Positions 1 through 5,056 of a DNA stretch of 5,457 nucleotides are shown here, piece by piece. The first letter of the stretch is position 1. Each line of letters begins with the position of its first letter. The stretch is from Sulfitobacter sp. Its GTDB lineage: Bacteria; Pseudomonadota; Alphaproteobacteria; Rhodobacterales; Rhodobacteraceae. The stretch lies in NCBI GenBank assembly GCA_024636395.1, contig JAGXHD010000189.1, forward strand, positions 1-5,457, read 5' to 3'. The notes beneath the pieces were generated by a model. That model saw only the letters and a program-made list of their open reading frames with translations, had not been told where the DNA came from and did no database searches. A program made the position numbers and the translations under genes.

Positions 1-77
1 CCCGCGGCAAACGCAGTAGTAGCCGCGAGGGCGGATCCCAGTGCAACTATGCATATCGGTCTGGAGAAGAAGGTCAT
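1..77 (-). CDS. N-terminus of an exported protein of unknown function (partial)
   Basis: Only the first 25 codons are inside the window; the gene continues past base 1. The visible peptide starts MTFFSRPICIVALGSALA and continues ATTAFAAG. This is a short N-region with one Arg, a hydrophobic core and a small-residue AFA-A cleavage site, which is a Sec signal peptide pattern. There is no lipobox Cys at the expected place, so a periplasmic or secreted product is more likely than a lipoprotein. A clean Shine-Dalgarno AGGAG sits 6 bases upstream of the ATG (complement of 84-88), which supports the start. It lies downstream of hpt and the small membrane protein on the same strand but after about 100 non-coding bases, so it may have its own promoter. 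The mature part is not visible and the family cannot be named. Confidence 0.7.
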   Translation of the reverse strand, partial: MTFFSRPICIVALGSALAATTAFAA

Positions 78-179
78 CGCGTGCTCCTAAGAATGTCCTA
101 GTGTCCACATTCGGAGTAGTTTCACTCTACGTCAACTTTTGTTTGTCTCAGGTCGCACAGATGTGATCAACGCGGTCGA
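78..179 (-). promoter_or_regulatory. Intergenic region ahead of the exported-protein gene, with weak promoter candidate
   Basis: This 102-base gap contains the SD AGGAG (84-88, minus strand). It also has a good -35-like hexamer TTGACG (complement of 130-135). At 17-bp spacing the -10 position reads GAATGT (complement of 107-112), which matches the consensus poorly. The promoter is therefore a guess based mainly on the -35. I see no convincing hairpin plus T-tract behind the small membrane-protein gene that ends at 180, so read-through from hpt is also possible. Confidence 0.25.
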
Positions 180-362
180 CTATCGCACGATCCCGCGCGG
201 GATCCGCTCTGCCTGTGCCCAGTCAGGCCACAGGCCCAGCCACTCCAGCCCCACGACAACCAGCGCTGCCGCAATCACGGCGAATACCAGCTTGACGCGC
301 TTTGCCGAGGGGGGATTTTGGACCCATCGCTTCGCTCTGAGCAGATGAATGATCCCCAGCAT
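180..362 (-). CDS. Small single-span membrane protein, 60 aa, coupled to hpt
   Basis: The protein is 60 residues. It has a basic N-terminal stretch (HLLRAKRW, residues 6-13, and KR at 21-22), one hydrophobic segment at about residues 23-44 (VKLVFAVIAAALVVVGLEW), and a short polar tail ending RIPRGIVR. The charge distribution suggests a single membrane span with the basic N-terminus in the cytoplasm. The ATG follows the hpt stop after one base (TGA-A-ATG), and a strong SD GGGGAGG (complement of 369-375) lies 6 bases upstream inside the hpt end. This points to translational coupling and makes this start much better than the upstream in-frame ATG at 431, which would overlap hpt. I recall similar small proteins beside hpt in Rhodobacterales but know no function. 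It is probably real and unnamed; a role related to purine salvage is only a guess from position. Confidence 0.75.
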   Translation of the reverse strand: MLGIIHLLRAKRWVQNPPSAKRVKLVFAVIAAALVVVGLEWLGLWPDWAQAERIPRGIVR

Positions 363-363
363 T

Positions 364-909
364 TCAAGCCTCCCCGGTAAATCTGACTTTGCCGATATAG
401 GGCAGATTGCGGTTACGCTGTGCGAAATCAATGCCGTAGCCGACGACGAACTCGTCCGGTATTTCGAAGCCGATGTGATCGGCCCGCAGATCCACCTCGC
501 GGCGCGAGGGTTTGTCGAGCAGAGCGACGGTCTTGAGGCGCGCAGGCTTGCGCGCCCGCAACATGCCGGTCACATGAAACAGCGTGTGCCCGGTGTCGAC
601 AATATCCTCAACCAGCAGCACGTCGCGTCCCTCAATGCCGCCGCGTAAGTCCTTGAGAATGCGCACCTCCCGGGTGCTTTCCGTGCCATTACCGTAGCTT
701 GACGCCTCCAGAAAATCGACCTCGATCGGCAGATCGAGCTCGCGTACCAGATCGGCGATGAACACGAAACTGCCGCGCAGCAGGCCCACCACCACCAGTT
801 TATCGGTATCTGCAAACTCGCGCTGGATCTCCACGCAGAGCTCCTCGACCCGGGCTGCGATGGATTTCGCGGAGATCATTTGCTCTATGACATAAGGTCG
901 CGTAGGCAT
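364..909 (-). CDS. hpt: Hypoxanthine phosphoribosyltransferase
   Basis: A 181-residue cytoplasmic enzyme of purine salvage, predicted to transfer the phosphoribosyl group of PRPP to hypoxanthine (and often guanine), giving IMP/GMP and pyrophosphate. The diagnostic PRPP-binding motif VLLVEDIVDTGHT is at residues 97-109; by comparison with human HPRT, D105 is the catalytic base, and E101/D102 are the acidic pair. LLRGSF (43-48) is the pyrophosphate-contact loop. SYGNGTES (71-78) is the flexible active-site loop. K133 in LLDKPSRR and the segment GFEIPDEFVVGYGID (147-161) form the purine-binding region. Length is normal for a bacterial Hpt. I chose the ATG at 909 because AAGAGG lies 5 bases upstream and the homologous region starts here; the longer reading to 960 adds 17 residues into the divergent promoter gap. 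It is the first gene of a unit with the 60-aa membrane protein. Confidence 0.93.
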   Translation of the reverse strand: MPTRPYVIEQMISAKSIAARVEELCVEIQREFADTDKLVVVGLLRGSFVFIADLVRELDLPIEVDFLEASSYGNGTESTREVRILKDLRGGIEGRDVLLVEDIVDTGHTLFHVTGMLRARKPARLKTVALLDKPSRREVDLRADHIGFEIPDEFVVGYGIDFAQRNRNLPYIGKVRFTGEA

Positions 910-977
910 AGCCACCTCTTGATTGTGCCCCTCCGCGGGCTTTGATACAGCGCTACGCAAATGAGCCTAGGAAATCA
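910..977. promoter_or_regulatory. Divergent hpt / ratA intergenic region
   Basis: This 68-base gap should contain the start signals for both divergent genes. For the plus-strand ratA gene, TTGATT (919-924) is a 4/6 match to a sigma70 -35, followed at 18-19 bp by TGATAC/GATACA (943-949), a poor -10. The SD for ratA is AGGAAA (969-974) ahead of the ATG at 978. The hpt SD AAGAGG is at its other end (minus strand). No strong inverted repeat is seen. The promoter reading is tentative. Confidence 0.3.
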
Positions 978-1421
978 ATGCCCACACATTCCGAGACCCG
1001 CAAGATGCCCTACACGGCGCAACAGATGTATGATCTGGTTGCGGATGTCGGCGATTATCCCAAATTCCTGCCATGGACTGCTGCGGCGCGGATAAAATCC
1101 GTCGACGACAAGGGCGATCACACCGTGATGGATGCGGATCTGGTCATCTCTTTCAAGGTCTTTCGCGAGCGATTCACGTCGCGCGTTGTCCTTTGGCCCG
1201 AGCCAAAGAAGATTGACACCGAATACCTCGATGGACCCTTTAAATACATGAAATCCAACTGGGCGTTCCGCGATGTGGATGGGGGCTGCGAGGTTGATTT
1301 CTTTGTAGATTTCGAGTTTCGCAATCGCGTTTTGCAAAAGATCATAGGCGTGGTGTTCAACGAGGCAATGCAGCGGGTCGTCAAAGCGTTTGAGAAGCGT
1401 GCCCAAGCATTGTACGGCTAG
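978..1421 (+). CDS. Coq10/RatA-type START-domain protein (type II toxin-antitoxin RatA family)
   Basis: A 147-residue protein of the polyketide cyclase/START superfamily, in the Coq10/RatA branch. Visible family features are YTAQQMYDLVADVGDYPKF then LPW (12-33), LDGPFKYMKSNWAF (84-97) and FVDFEFRNRVLQKIIG (109-124) before a C-terminal helix ending EKRAQALYG. In mitochondria Coq10 binds coenzyme Q and supports its delivery or respiratory function. The E. coli homologue RatA was described as an inhibitor of 70S ribosome association. No antitoxin-like partner is adjacent here, so a ubiquinone-related housekeeping role is more likely by inference. The ATG at 978 has AGGAAA just upstream and fits the family length; an upstream in-frame start at 942 would add 12 residues without a good SD. 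The next gene on this strand begins 31 bases after its stop and may be co-transcribed. Confidence 0.88.
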   Translation: MPTHSETRKMPYTAQQMYDLVADVGDYPKFLPWTAAARIKSVDDKGDHTVMDADLVISFKVFRERFTSRVVLWPEPKKIDTEYLDGPFKYMKSNWAFRDVDGGCEVDFFVDFEFRNRVLQKIIGVVFNEAMQRVVKAFEKRAQALYG

Positions 1422-1452
1422 CCCGATCTGAAAGATGTCGGGAGAGAGCACG

Positions 1453-2736
1453 ATGGGAATTACGGACCAGCTTGTGAAATTCGCCACTGCGGAGGTGCCC
1501 GAAGTTGCCGCTGCGATGATGCGTCTGTCGCTTTTTGACTGGGCGGCCTGCGGCATCGCAGGCGCGATGGAGCCTGAATTCGCCGCGTTTGCGCGCGCCC
1601 AGCGGGTCGAGGACGGGCCCGCGCAAGTATTCGGCGGGGGAGCACTCGGGGCTGCAGCCGCGGCACTGCTCAACGGCACCCTGAGCCACGCGCTTGATTA
1701 TGACGATACGCATTTCGCCCATATCGGGCATCCTTCCGTCGCCGTTCCGCCCGCCGTCGTGGCCCTTGCGCAAACGCTGGATACCCCGCTCACGGACGCG
1801 GTCGATGCCGCCACGATCGGGGTCGAGGCGTCAATTCTCACCGGCATATGGCTTGGGCGCTCCCACTACCAGGTCGGCTATCACCAGACCGCCACGGCAG
1901 GGGCTTTCGGCGCTACACTCGCTGCGGCCCGGCTGTTGGGGCTGGACAAACATCAAACTCGCAACGCCCTTGGCCTATGCGCCTCCATGGCGTCGGGCGT
2001 GAAGGCGCAATTCGGCACGATGGCGAAGCCGCTCAACGCGGGACTGGCCGCACGCACGGGGGTAGAGGCCGCTCTTTGGGCGCAGGCGGGCATGACGGCG
2101 GCACAGCACGGTCTGGAGGGCCCGCTGGGGTTCGGGGCCACGCACCACGGCGAGGGTGCTGAGATCAAGATGCCGCGCAAGGAATGGCAGATCAACACGA
2201 TCAGCCACAAGTATCACGCCTGTTGTCACGGATTGCATGCCATGCTCGAAGCGTTGGCAGGGGTCGATCTGGAGGCCGAGCGCATCGCCGTGGTCAAGAT
2301 CCGCACACACCCGCGCTGGATGAGCGTGTGCAACATCGCGGCGCCCAAAACGGGGCTGGAGGTCAAATTCAGCTATGCCCATACCGCCGCCATGACACTT
2401 CTGGGCCACAGGACAGGCGCGATTGCGAATTTCAGCGATGATCTGGCGCGAGACAAGTCGATCATCGCGCTGCGGGAGCGCGTCGAAGTGGTCGAAGATG
2501 AGAGTTTGAGCGAGACCCAGTCCCTGGTGACGCTCACCACGGTGTCGGGCGAAGTCCGCCGTCTGCGCCATGATCTGCTCGCGCCGATGACACTGGAAGC
2601 GCGCAGTATCAAGCTGCGCATGAAGATCAATGCGTTGTTGGGCGCCCCGCGGGCCGATGCGCTTTGGCAGGCCGCCACTGGCAGTAATCTTGAGGCGGTG
2701 ACAGCCTGTTTCGCGGATGCCACCCCAGAAAGCTAG
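1453..2736 (+). CDS. MmgE/PrpD family protein (2-methylcitrate dehydratase / cis-aconitate decarboxylase-like)
   Basis: A 427-residue predicted cytoplasmic enzyme of the MmgE/PrpD superfamily, which includes 2-methylcitrate dehydratase, cis-aconitate decarboxylase and iminodisuccinate epimerase. The helical N-terminal domain carries the signature HALDYDDTHFAHIGHPS (79-95). GYHQTATAGAFGATLAAARL (142-161), KAQFGTMAKPLNAG (184-197) and the region KYHACCHGLHAM (253-264) are further family blocks. By memory of the human cis-aconitate decarboxylase active site, D82, T86, H93, H144 and K192 appear to correspond to its conserved residues, so the enzyme is probably active. It is slightly short for the family (often 440-480). 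The substrate cannot be decided: no prpB, prpC or acnD lies nearby, which argues against a dedicated methylcitrate cycle role. I prefer the ATG at 1453, with GGGAGAG (1440-1446) upstream, over the ATG at 1435, which would add MSGEST. Its end overlaps the cinA stop codon. Confidence 0.88.
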   Translation: MGITDQLVKFATAEVPEVAAAMMRLSLFDWAACGIAGAMEPEFAAFARAQRVEDGPAQVFGGGALGAAAAALLNGTLSHALDYDDTHFAHIGHPSVAVPPAVVALAQTLDTPLTDAVDAATIGVEASILTGIWLGRSHYQVGYHQTATAGAFGATLAAARLLGLDKHQTRNALGLCASMASGVKAQFGTMAKPLNAGLAARTGVEAALWAQAGMTAAQHGLEGPLGFGATHHGEGAEIKMPRKEWQINTISHKYHACCHGLHAMLEALAGVDLEAERIAVVKIRTHPRWMSVCNIAAPKTGLEVKFSYAHTAAMTLLGHRTGAIANFSDDLARDKSIIALRERVEVVEDESLSETQSLVTLTTVSGEVRRLRHDLLAPMTLEARSIKLRMKINALLGAPRADALWQAATGSNLEAVTACFADATPES

Positions 2737-2746
2737 AGGGGCGGCA
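2718..2746. terminator. Candidate bidirectional hairpin over the two convergent stop codons
   Basis: Arms TGCCACCCC (2718-2726) and GGGGCGGCA (2738-2746) pair over 9 positions with one A/C mismatch, leaving an 11-base loop that contains the CTAG shared by both stop codons. It sits exactly where the plus-strand MmgE/PrpD transcript and the minus-strand cinA transcript meet. Neither side has a T-tract, so classical intrinsic termination is doubtful. It could still pause polymerase or protect 3' ends. The match may also be chance in GC-rich coding sequence. Confidence 0.3.
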
Positions 2747-3209
2747 GTGCAAGCAGCGCACCGCGCAGAAGCTCCAGTGCATGATCACGCGCCGCCAACC
2801 GCACCGCATCGCGGCCCAATGCGCCGAAATCAACCGTTTCAATCGTGCAGCCCAGCGGTCCCGCGACACCGAAACACACCCGGCCTTCGGGCTTGTGCTC
2901 CGATCCGCCAGGCCCCGCGATCCCTGTAAGCGAAACGGCAACCTGTGCTGCGCTGACGCGTAGCGCGCCCATCGCCATCTGCGCCGCAACCTCTTCGGAG
3001 ACCGCACCATGTTTATCCAGCGTGGCGGGCTTCACCCCGAGCATCTCCATTTTGGCCGCGTTGGAATAGGTGACGAAGCCGCGTTCGAACACGGCGGAGG
3101 ACCCCGCCAGATCGGTGAGTGCTGCGGCAACCATACCTGCTGTGCAGCTCTCGGCTGTGGCGATTATCACGCCACGGGCGCGCGCCAGTTCCAGAATCTC
3201 AGACCGCAT
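2733..3209 (-). CDS. CinA C-terminal domain protein, nicotinamide-nucleotide amidohydrolase (PncC type)
   Basis: A 158-residue stand-alone CinA C-terminal domain, without the N-terminal molybdopterin-binding-like domain of full CinA. Family members deamidate nicotinamide mononucleotide (NMN) to nicotinate mononucleotide in the cytoplasm, recycling the NMN made by NAD-dependent DNA ligase. Conserved blocks seen are ATAESCTAG (17-25), where S21 is the expected catalytic serine, GFVTYSNAAK (44-53), VSEEVAAQMA (70-79) and SLTGIAGPGG (93-102). Length agrees with E. coli PncC/YgaD. It is the third gene of the ispDF-pgpA-cinA unit: the ATG at 3209 overlaps the pgpA end by 11 bases, suggesting translational coupling; a TTG at 3215 is an alternative start two codons upstream. 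No strong SD is visible. The stop TAG shares the bases CTAG with the convergent MmgE/PrpD stop. Confidence 0.9.
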   Translation of the reverse strand: MRSEILELARARGVIIATAESCTAGMVAAALTDLAGSSAVFERGFVTYSNAAKMEMLGVKPATLDKHGAVSEEVAAQMAMGALRVSAAQVAVSLTGIAGPGGSEHKPEGRVCFGVAGPLGCTIETVDFGALGRDAVRLAARDHALELLRGALLALPPL

Positions 3210-3696
3210 GAGCAAGCCCCGCGAGTACCACGACGCCGATCGCAGCGAAAACGCCCGCGATCACGTCGTCGAGCATGACGCCCAGCGGATCGCCGCGCCG
3301 GTCCGCCCAGCCGACCAGCAGGGGCTTCCAGATGTCGAAGAGGCGGAACAGGAAGAAAGCGGCGATCCAGCCTGGCCACATCACCGTGATATCAATGCCC
3401 ATGCGCCAGCTTGCGATGGCGAGCGGCAGCAGGGCGATCCACTGGCCCACGACTTCGTCAATGACGATCTCGGAGGGATCATGGTCCGTGCTGCCTGCGG
3501 TCATCTTAGACGTGGCCCACCAGCCCATAACGAAGGCCACCCCGATCGCCAGCACCAGCAATGGCATGCCTCCCACAACGTGCAAAAGCCACGCCCAGGG
3601 CAGCGCCACGAGCGATCCCCAAGTGCCAGGGGCAGGGCGGATGTAGCCCACGCCCATCACCGTGCCGATCAGGCGCGGCAGCGCGCCGGGCTTCAT
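3199..3696 (-). CDS. pgpA: Phosphatidylglycerophosphatase A
   Basis: A 165-residue inner-membrane protein predicted to dephosphorylate phosphatidylglycerophosphate to phosphatidylglycerol, the last step of that phospholipid's synthesis. Family motifs are GYIRPAPGTWGSL (17-29), DPSEIVIDEVVGQWIAL (73-89) with the conserved acidic residues, FFLFRLFDIWKP (114-125) and GDPLGVMLDDVIAG (135-148). Hydrophobic stretches at about 29-60, 84-95, 106-118 and 146-161 fit the usual multi-span topology. Length is typical. The start ATG at 3696 overlaps the ispDF stop in ATGA, the standard coupling arrangement, with a weak GGTGA just upstream; a longer reading from 3726 would extend into ispDF and is not preferred. 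The end overlaps cinA by 11 bases. Confidence 0.93.
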   Translation of the reverse strand: MKPGALPRLIGTVMGVGYIRPAPGTWGSLVALPWAWLLHVVGGMPLLVLAIGVAFVMGWWATSKMTAGSTDHDPSEIVIDEVVGQWIALLPLAIASWRMGIDITVMWPGWIAAFFLFRLFDIWKPLLVGWADRRGDPLGVMLDDVIAGVFAAIGVVVLAGLAHAV

Positions 3697-4865
3697 GATT
3701 TCACCAGTGTGGCGGTGGCCATACAAGCGATGCCTTCACCGCGTCCGGTAAAGCCCAGACGCTCGGAGGTGGTCGCCTTGACCGAGACGCGCGCCACATC
3801 GATCCCGATCATCTCTGCCACGACCGTTCGCATGTCGCCCGCATGCGGCCCGACTTTTGGATGCTCACATATCAACGTGCAATCGACGTGGGTGAGGGTA
3901 AATCCCTGCTCCCGCGCCATTTGCGCCGCGTGGCGCAGAAAGATATGGCTCTCGGCGCCCTTCCACTGCGGATCGGAGGGCGGAAAATGCGTGCCAATAT
4001 CGCCCGCTGCCAAGGCACCGTAGATTGCATCCGTCAGTGTATGCAAACCTACATCCGCATCCGAATGGCCCACCAGCCCGCGCTCGTAGGGAATTTTGAT
4101 CCCACATAGCATCACATGATCGCCGGGCCCGAAGGCGTGTACGTCAAATCCGTTGCCGGTGCGGATATCCATCGTTTGTTCCTTACGGGTCTGCAAAATC
4201 GCTTCCGCACGGGCGAAATCGCCCGGGGTTGTGATTTTGATGTTATCTGCGTCACCTGCGGTGATGGCAACCTCCAGTCCGCAGGCGCGCGCAACGGCCA
4301 CGTCATCCGCCGCATCACCGCTGTAGGTGGTATGGGCGGCAATGATTGCGTGACGTCTGAAACCCTGCGGCGTCTGTGCAGCAAAAAGGGCGCTCCGGTC
4401 ATGTACGCCGGTTACCACACCACCGCTGCCTGTCCAAAGCGCATCAGTCACAGGCAGGCCGGGTGCAACTCCGTCATAACTTTCAAGCCCGGCGAGTACA
4501 TCGTCGATTACACGGGCAGACACACAGGGACGCGCCGCATCGTGGATAAGAACGGCATCGCACGGCGGCAGAACTGCAAGGCCCGCACGCACCGACTGGC
4601 TCCGCTCGGCGCCTCCGGCGGTAACCGTGATACCGCGCGCCTCGAAACAAGCCGCCTCCACCATGTCGTCCGCATGTAGCACGATGGCGATTTGCGCCAC
4701 GCGAGGATGCTGCGAAAAGGCCAAAACTGTATGATCGATCACACGCATACCCGCCAACGCTTGCCATTGTTTGGGGCGGGGCCCGCCCGCGCGTGTTCCG
4801 CGGCCGGCAGCAACAATCAGGGCACAGGTATGCATCGCGGGCTCTCTTTCAGCGGGCTGCTTCAT
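3693..4865 (-). CDS. ispDF: Bifunctional IspD/IspF, MEP pathway
   Basis: A 390-residue fusion of two cytoplasmic enzymes of the methylerythritol phosphate (MEP) pathway. The N-terminal IspD part (about 1-225) adds CMP from CTP to 2-C-methyl-D-erythritol 4-phosphate; it shows AAGRGTRAGG (19-28), PKQW (31-34), ERSQSV (87-92), HDAARP (108-113), QTPQGFR (164-170) and GDADNIKIT (204-212). The C-terminal IspF part (about 233-390) cyclises CDP-ME 2-phosphate to MEcPP, releasing CMP; it shows GNGFDVHAFG (237-246), HSDADVGLHTLTDA (267-280) and ATTSERLGFTGRGEGIA (364-380). D241, H243 and H275 match the IspF metal ligands. Fused IspDF is common in alphaproteobacteria. The start is uncertain: ATG 4865 has AAAGGTGG 7 bases upstream, while ATG 4835 (MHTCALIVAAG) has AAAGAGAG 6 bases upstream and gives 380 residues. 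It overlaps pgpA by 4 bases and leads the operon. Confidence 0.95.
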   Translation of the reverse strand: MKQPAEREPAMHTCALIVAAGRGTRAGGPRPKQWQALAGMRVIDHTVLAFSQHPRVAQIAIVLHADDMVEAACFEARGITVTAGGAERSQSVRAGLAVLPPCDAVLIHDAARPCVSARVIDDVLAGLESYDGVAPGLPVTDALWTGSGGVVTGVHDRSALFAAQTPQGFRRHAIIAAHTTYSGDAADDVAVARACGLEVAITAGDADNIKITTPGDFARAEAILQTRKEQTMDIRTGNGFDVHAFGPGDHVMLCGIKIPYERGLVGHSDADVGLHTLTDAIYGALAAGDIGTHFPPSDPQWKGAESHIFLRHAAQMAREQGFTLTHVDCTLICEHPKVGPHAGDMRTVVAEMIGIDVARVSVKATTSERLGFTGRGEGIACMATATLVKS

Positions 4866-4872
4866 GCCGCCA

Positions 4873-4880
4873 CCACCTTT
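4873..4880 (-). promoter_or_regulatory. Ribosome binding site favouring the upstream ispDF start
   Basis: On the minus strand AAAGGTGG differs at one position from the ideal AAGGAGG type and lies 7 bases before the ATG at 4865. The competing SD AAAGAGAG (complement of 4842-4849) lies 6 bases before the ATG at 4835 and falls in what would be codons of the extension, including a rare-looking AGA. The two starts are close to equally plausible. Confidence 0.5.
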
Positions 4881-4934
4881 CTAGAAAATCAACACGTCGG
4901 GTGCAATGCGACTGCTTCACCGGACCTACCAACG

Positions 4935-4984
4935 ATATGCTTATTTTTTAGGCGGTAACACCCGGTGTTACTGCCTAATATGCT
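4935..4984. repeat. 7-bp direct repeats ATATGCT flanking the palindrome
   Basis: ATATGCT occurs at 4935-4941 and again at 4978-4984, enclosing 36 bases that contain nearly all of the 31-bp palindrome; the second copy shares base 4978 with the palindrome end. The layout resembles a target-site duplication around a small inserted palindrome, but a 7-mer match in an AT-rich stretch can also arise by chance. Confidence 0.4.
4948..4978. promoter_or_regulatory. 31-bp near-perfect palindrome in the ispDF / dusB divergent gap, probable operator
   Basis: Left arm TTAGGCGGTAACACC (4948-4962), a single central C (4963), right arm GGTGTTACTGCCTAA (4964-4978). The 15-base arms are complementary except for one position, which would be a G.U wobble in RNA. 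On neither strand is it followed by a T-tract: the plus strand continues TATGCTGG, the minus strand AAAAAATAAG. It is therefore not a standard terminator. The symmetry with a one-base centre fits a dimeric DNA-binding regulator controlling ispDF, dusB or both. It contains CACC-C-GGTG, reminiscent of half-sites bound by NtrC, but the spacing is too short for the usual NtrC site. Other readings are a dispersed palindromic element or a structured 5' leader. The regulator is unknown. Confidence 0.6.
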
Positions 4985-4993
4985 GGCTATTCA

Positions 4994-5022
4994 TTGTCTA
5001 CTCGATTGGTTTGGGATAGTAA
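4994..5022 (+). promoter_or_regulatory. Weak promoter candidate for dusB
   Basis: TTGTCT (4994-4999) resembles a -35, and GATAGT (5015-5020) or TAGTAA (5017-5022) a -10, at 15 and 17 bp spacing respectively. If used, transcription would begin about 25-30 bases before the dusB ATG and just downstream of the palindrome, so a bound regulator would lie immediately upstream of RNA polymerase. The hexamers are poor matches. Confidence 0.25.
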
Positions 5023-5056
5023 TGCAGCAGTTGCCCAAGGATTAAGCACCCAACCC

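Noticed and set aside
107..135. Confident sigma70 promoter for the exported-protein gene
   Set aside because: The -35 TTGACG is good but the -10 at correct spacing is poor, so it is only recorded as part of a low-confidence region.
975..1679. Minus-strand open frame (234 codons) opposite the RatA-family gene and the start of the MmgE/PrpD gene
   Set aside because: It is antisense to two genes with clear family motifs, shows low-complexity Ala/Pro stretches and matches no domain I know.
3070..4023. Long plus-strand open frame (317 codons) opposite cinA, pgpA and the IspF end
   Set aside because: It lies antisense to three well-supported genes, its translation is rich in Arg, Pro, His and Ala with no recognisable domain, and it has no sensible SD. 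This is the usual shadow of GC-rich coding DNA.
4116..4679. Plus-strand open frame (187 codons) opposite the IspD part of ispDF
   Set aside because: Composition mirrors the real gene on the other strand, and there is no domain or start signal.
4948..4978. Palindrome as an intrinsic terminator
   Set aside because: No T-tract follows the hairpin on either strand, and it lies between the starts of two divergent genes, where no transcript is expected to end.
4948..4978. Palindrome as a dif/Xer or attC recombination site
   Set aside because: It lacks the 6-8 bp asymmetric centre of dif sites and the GTTRRRY/RYYYAAC core pair of attC; no integrase or gene cassette is nearby.
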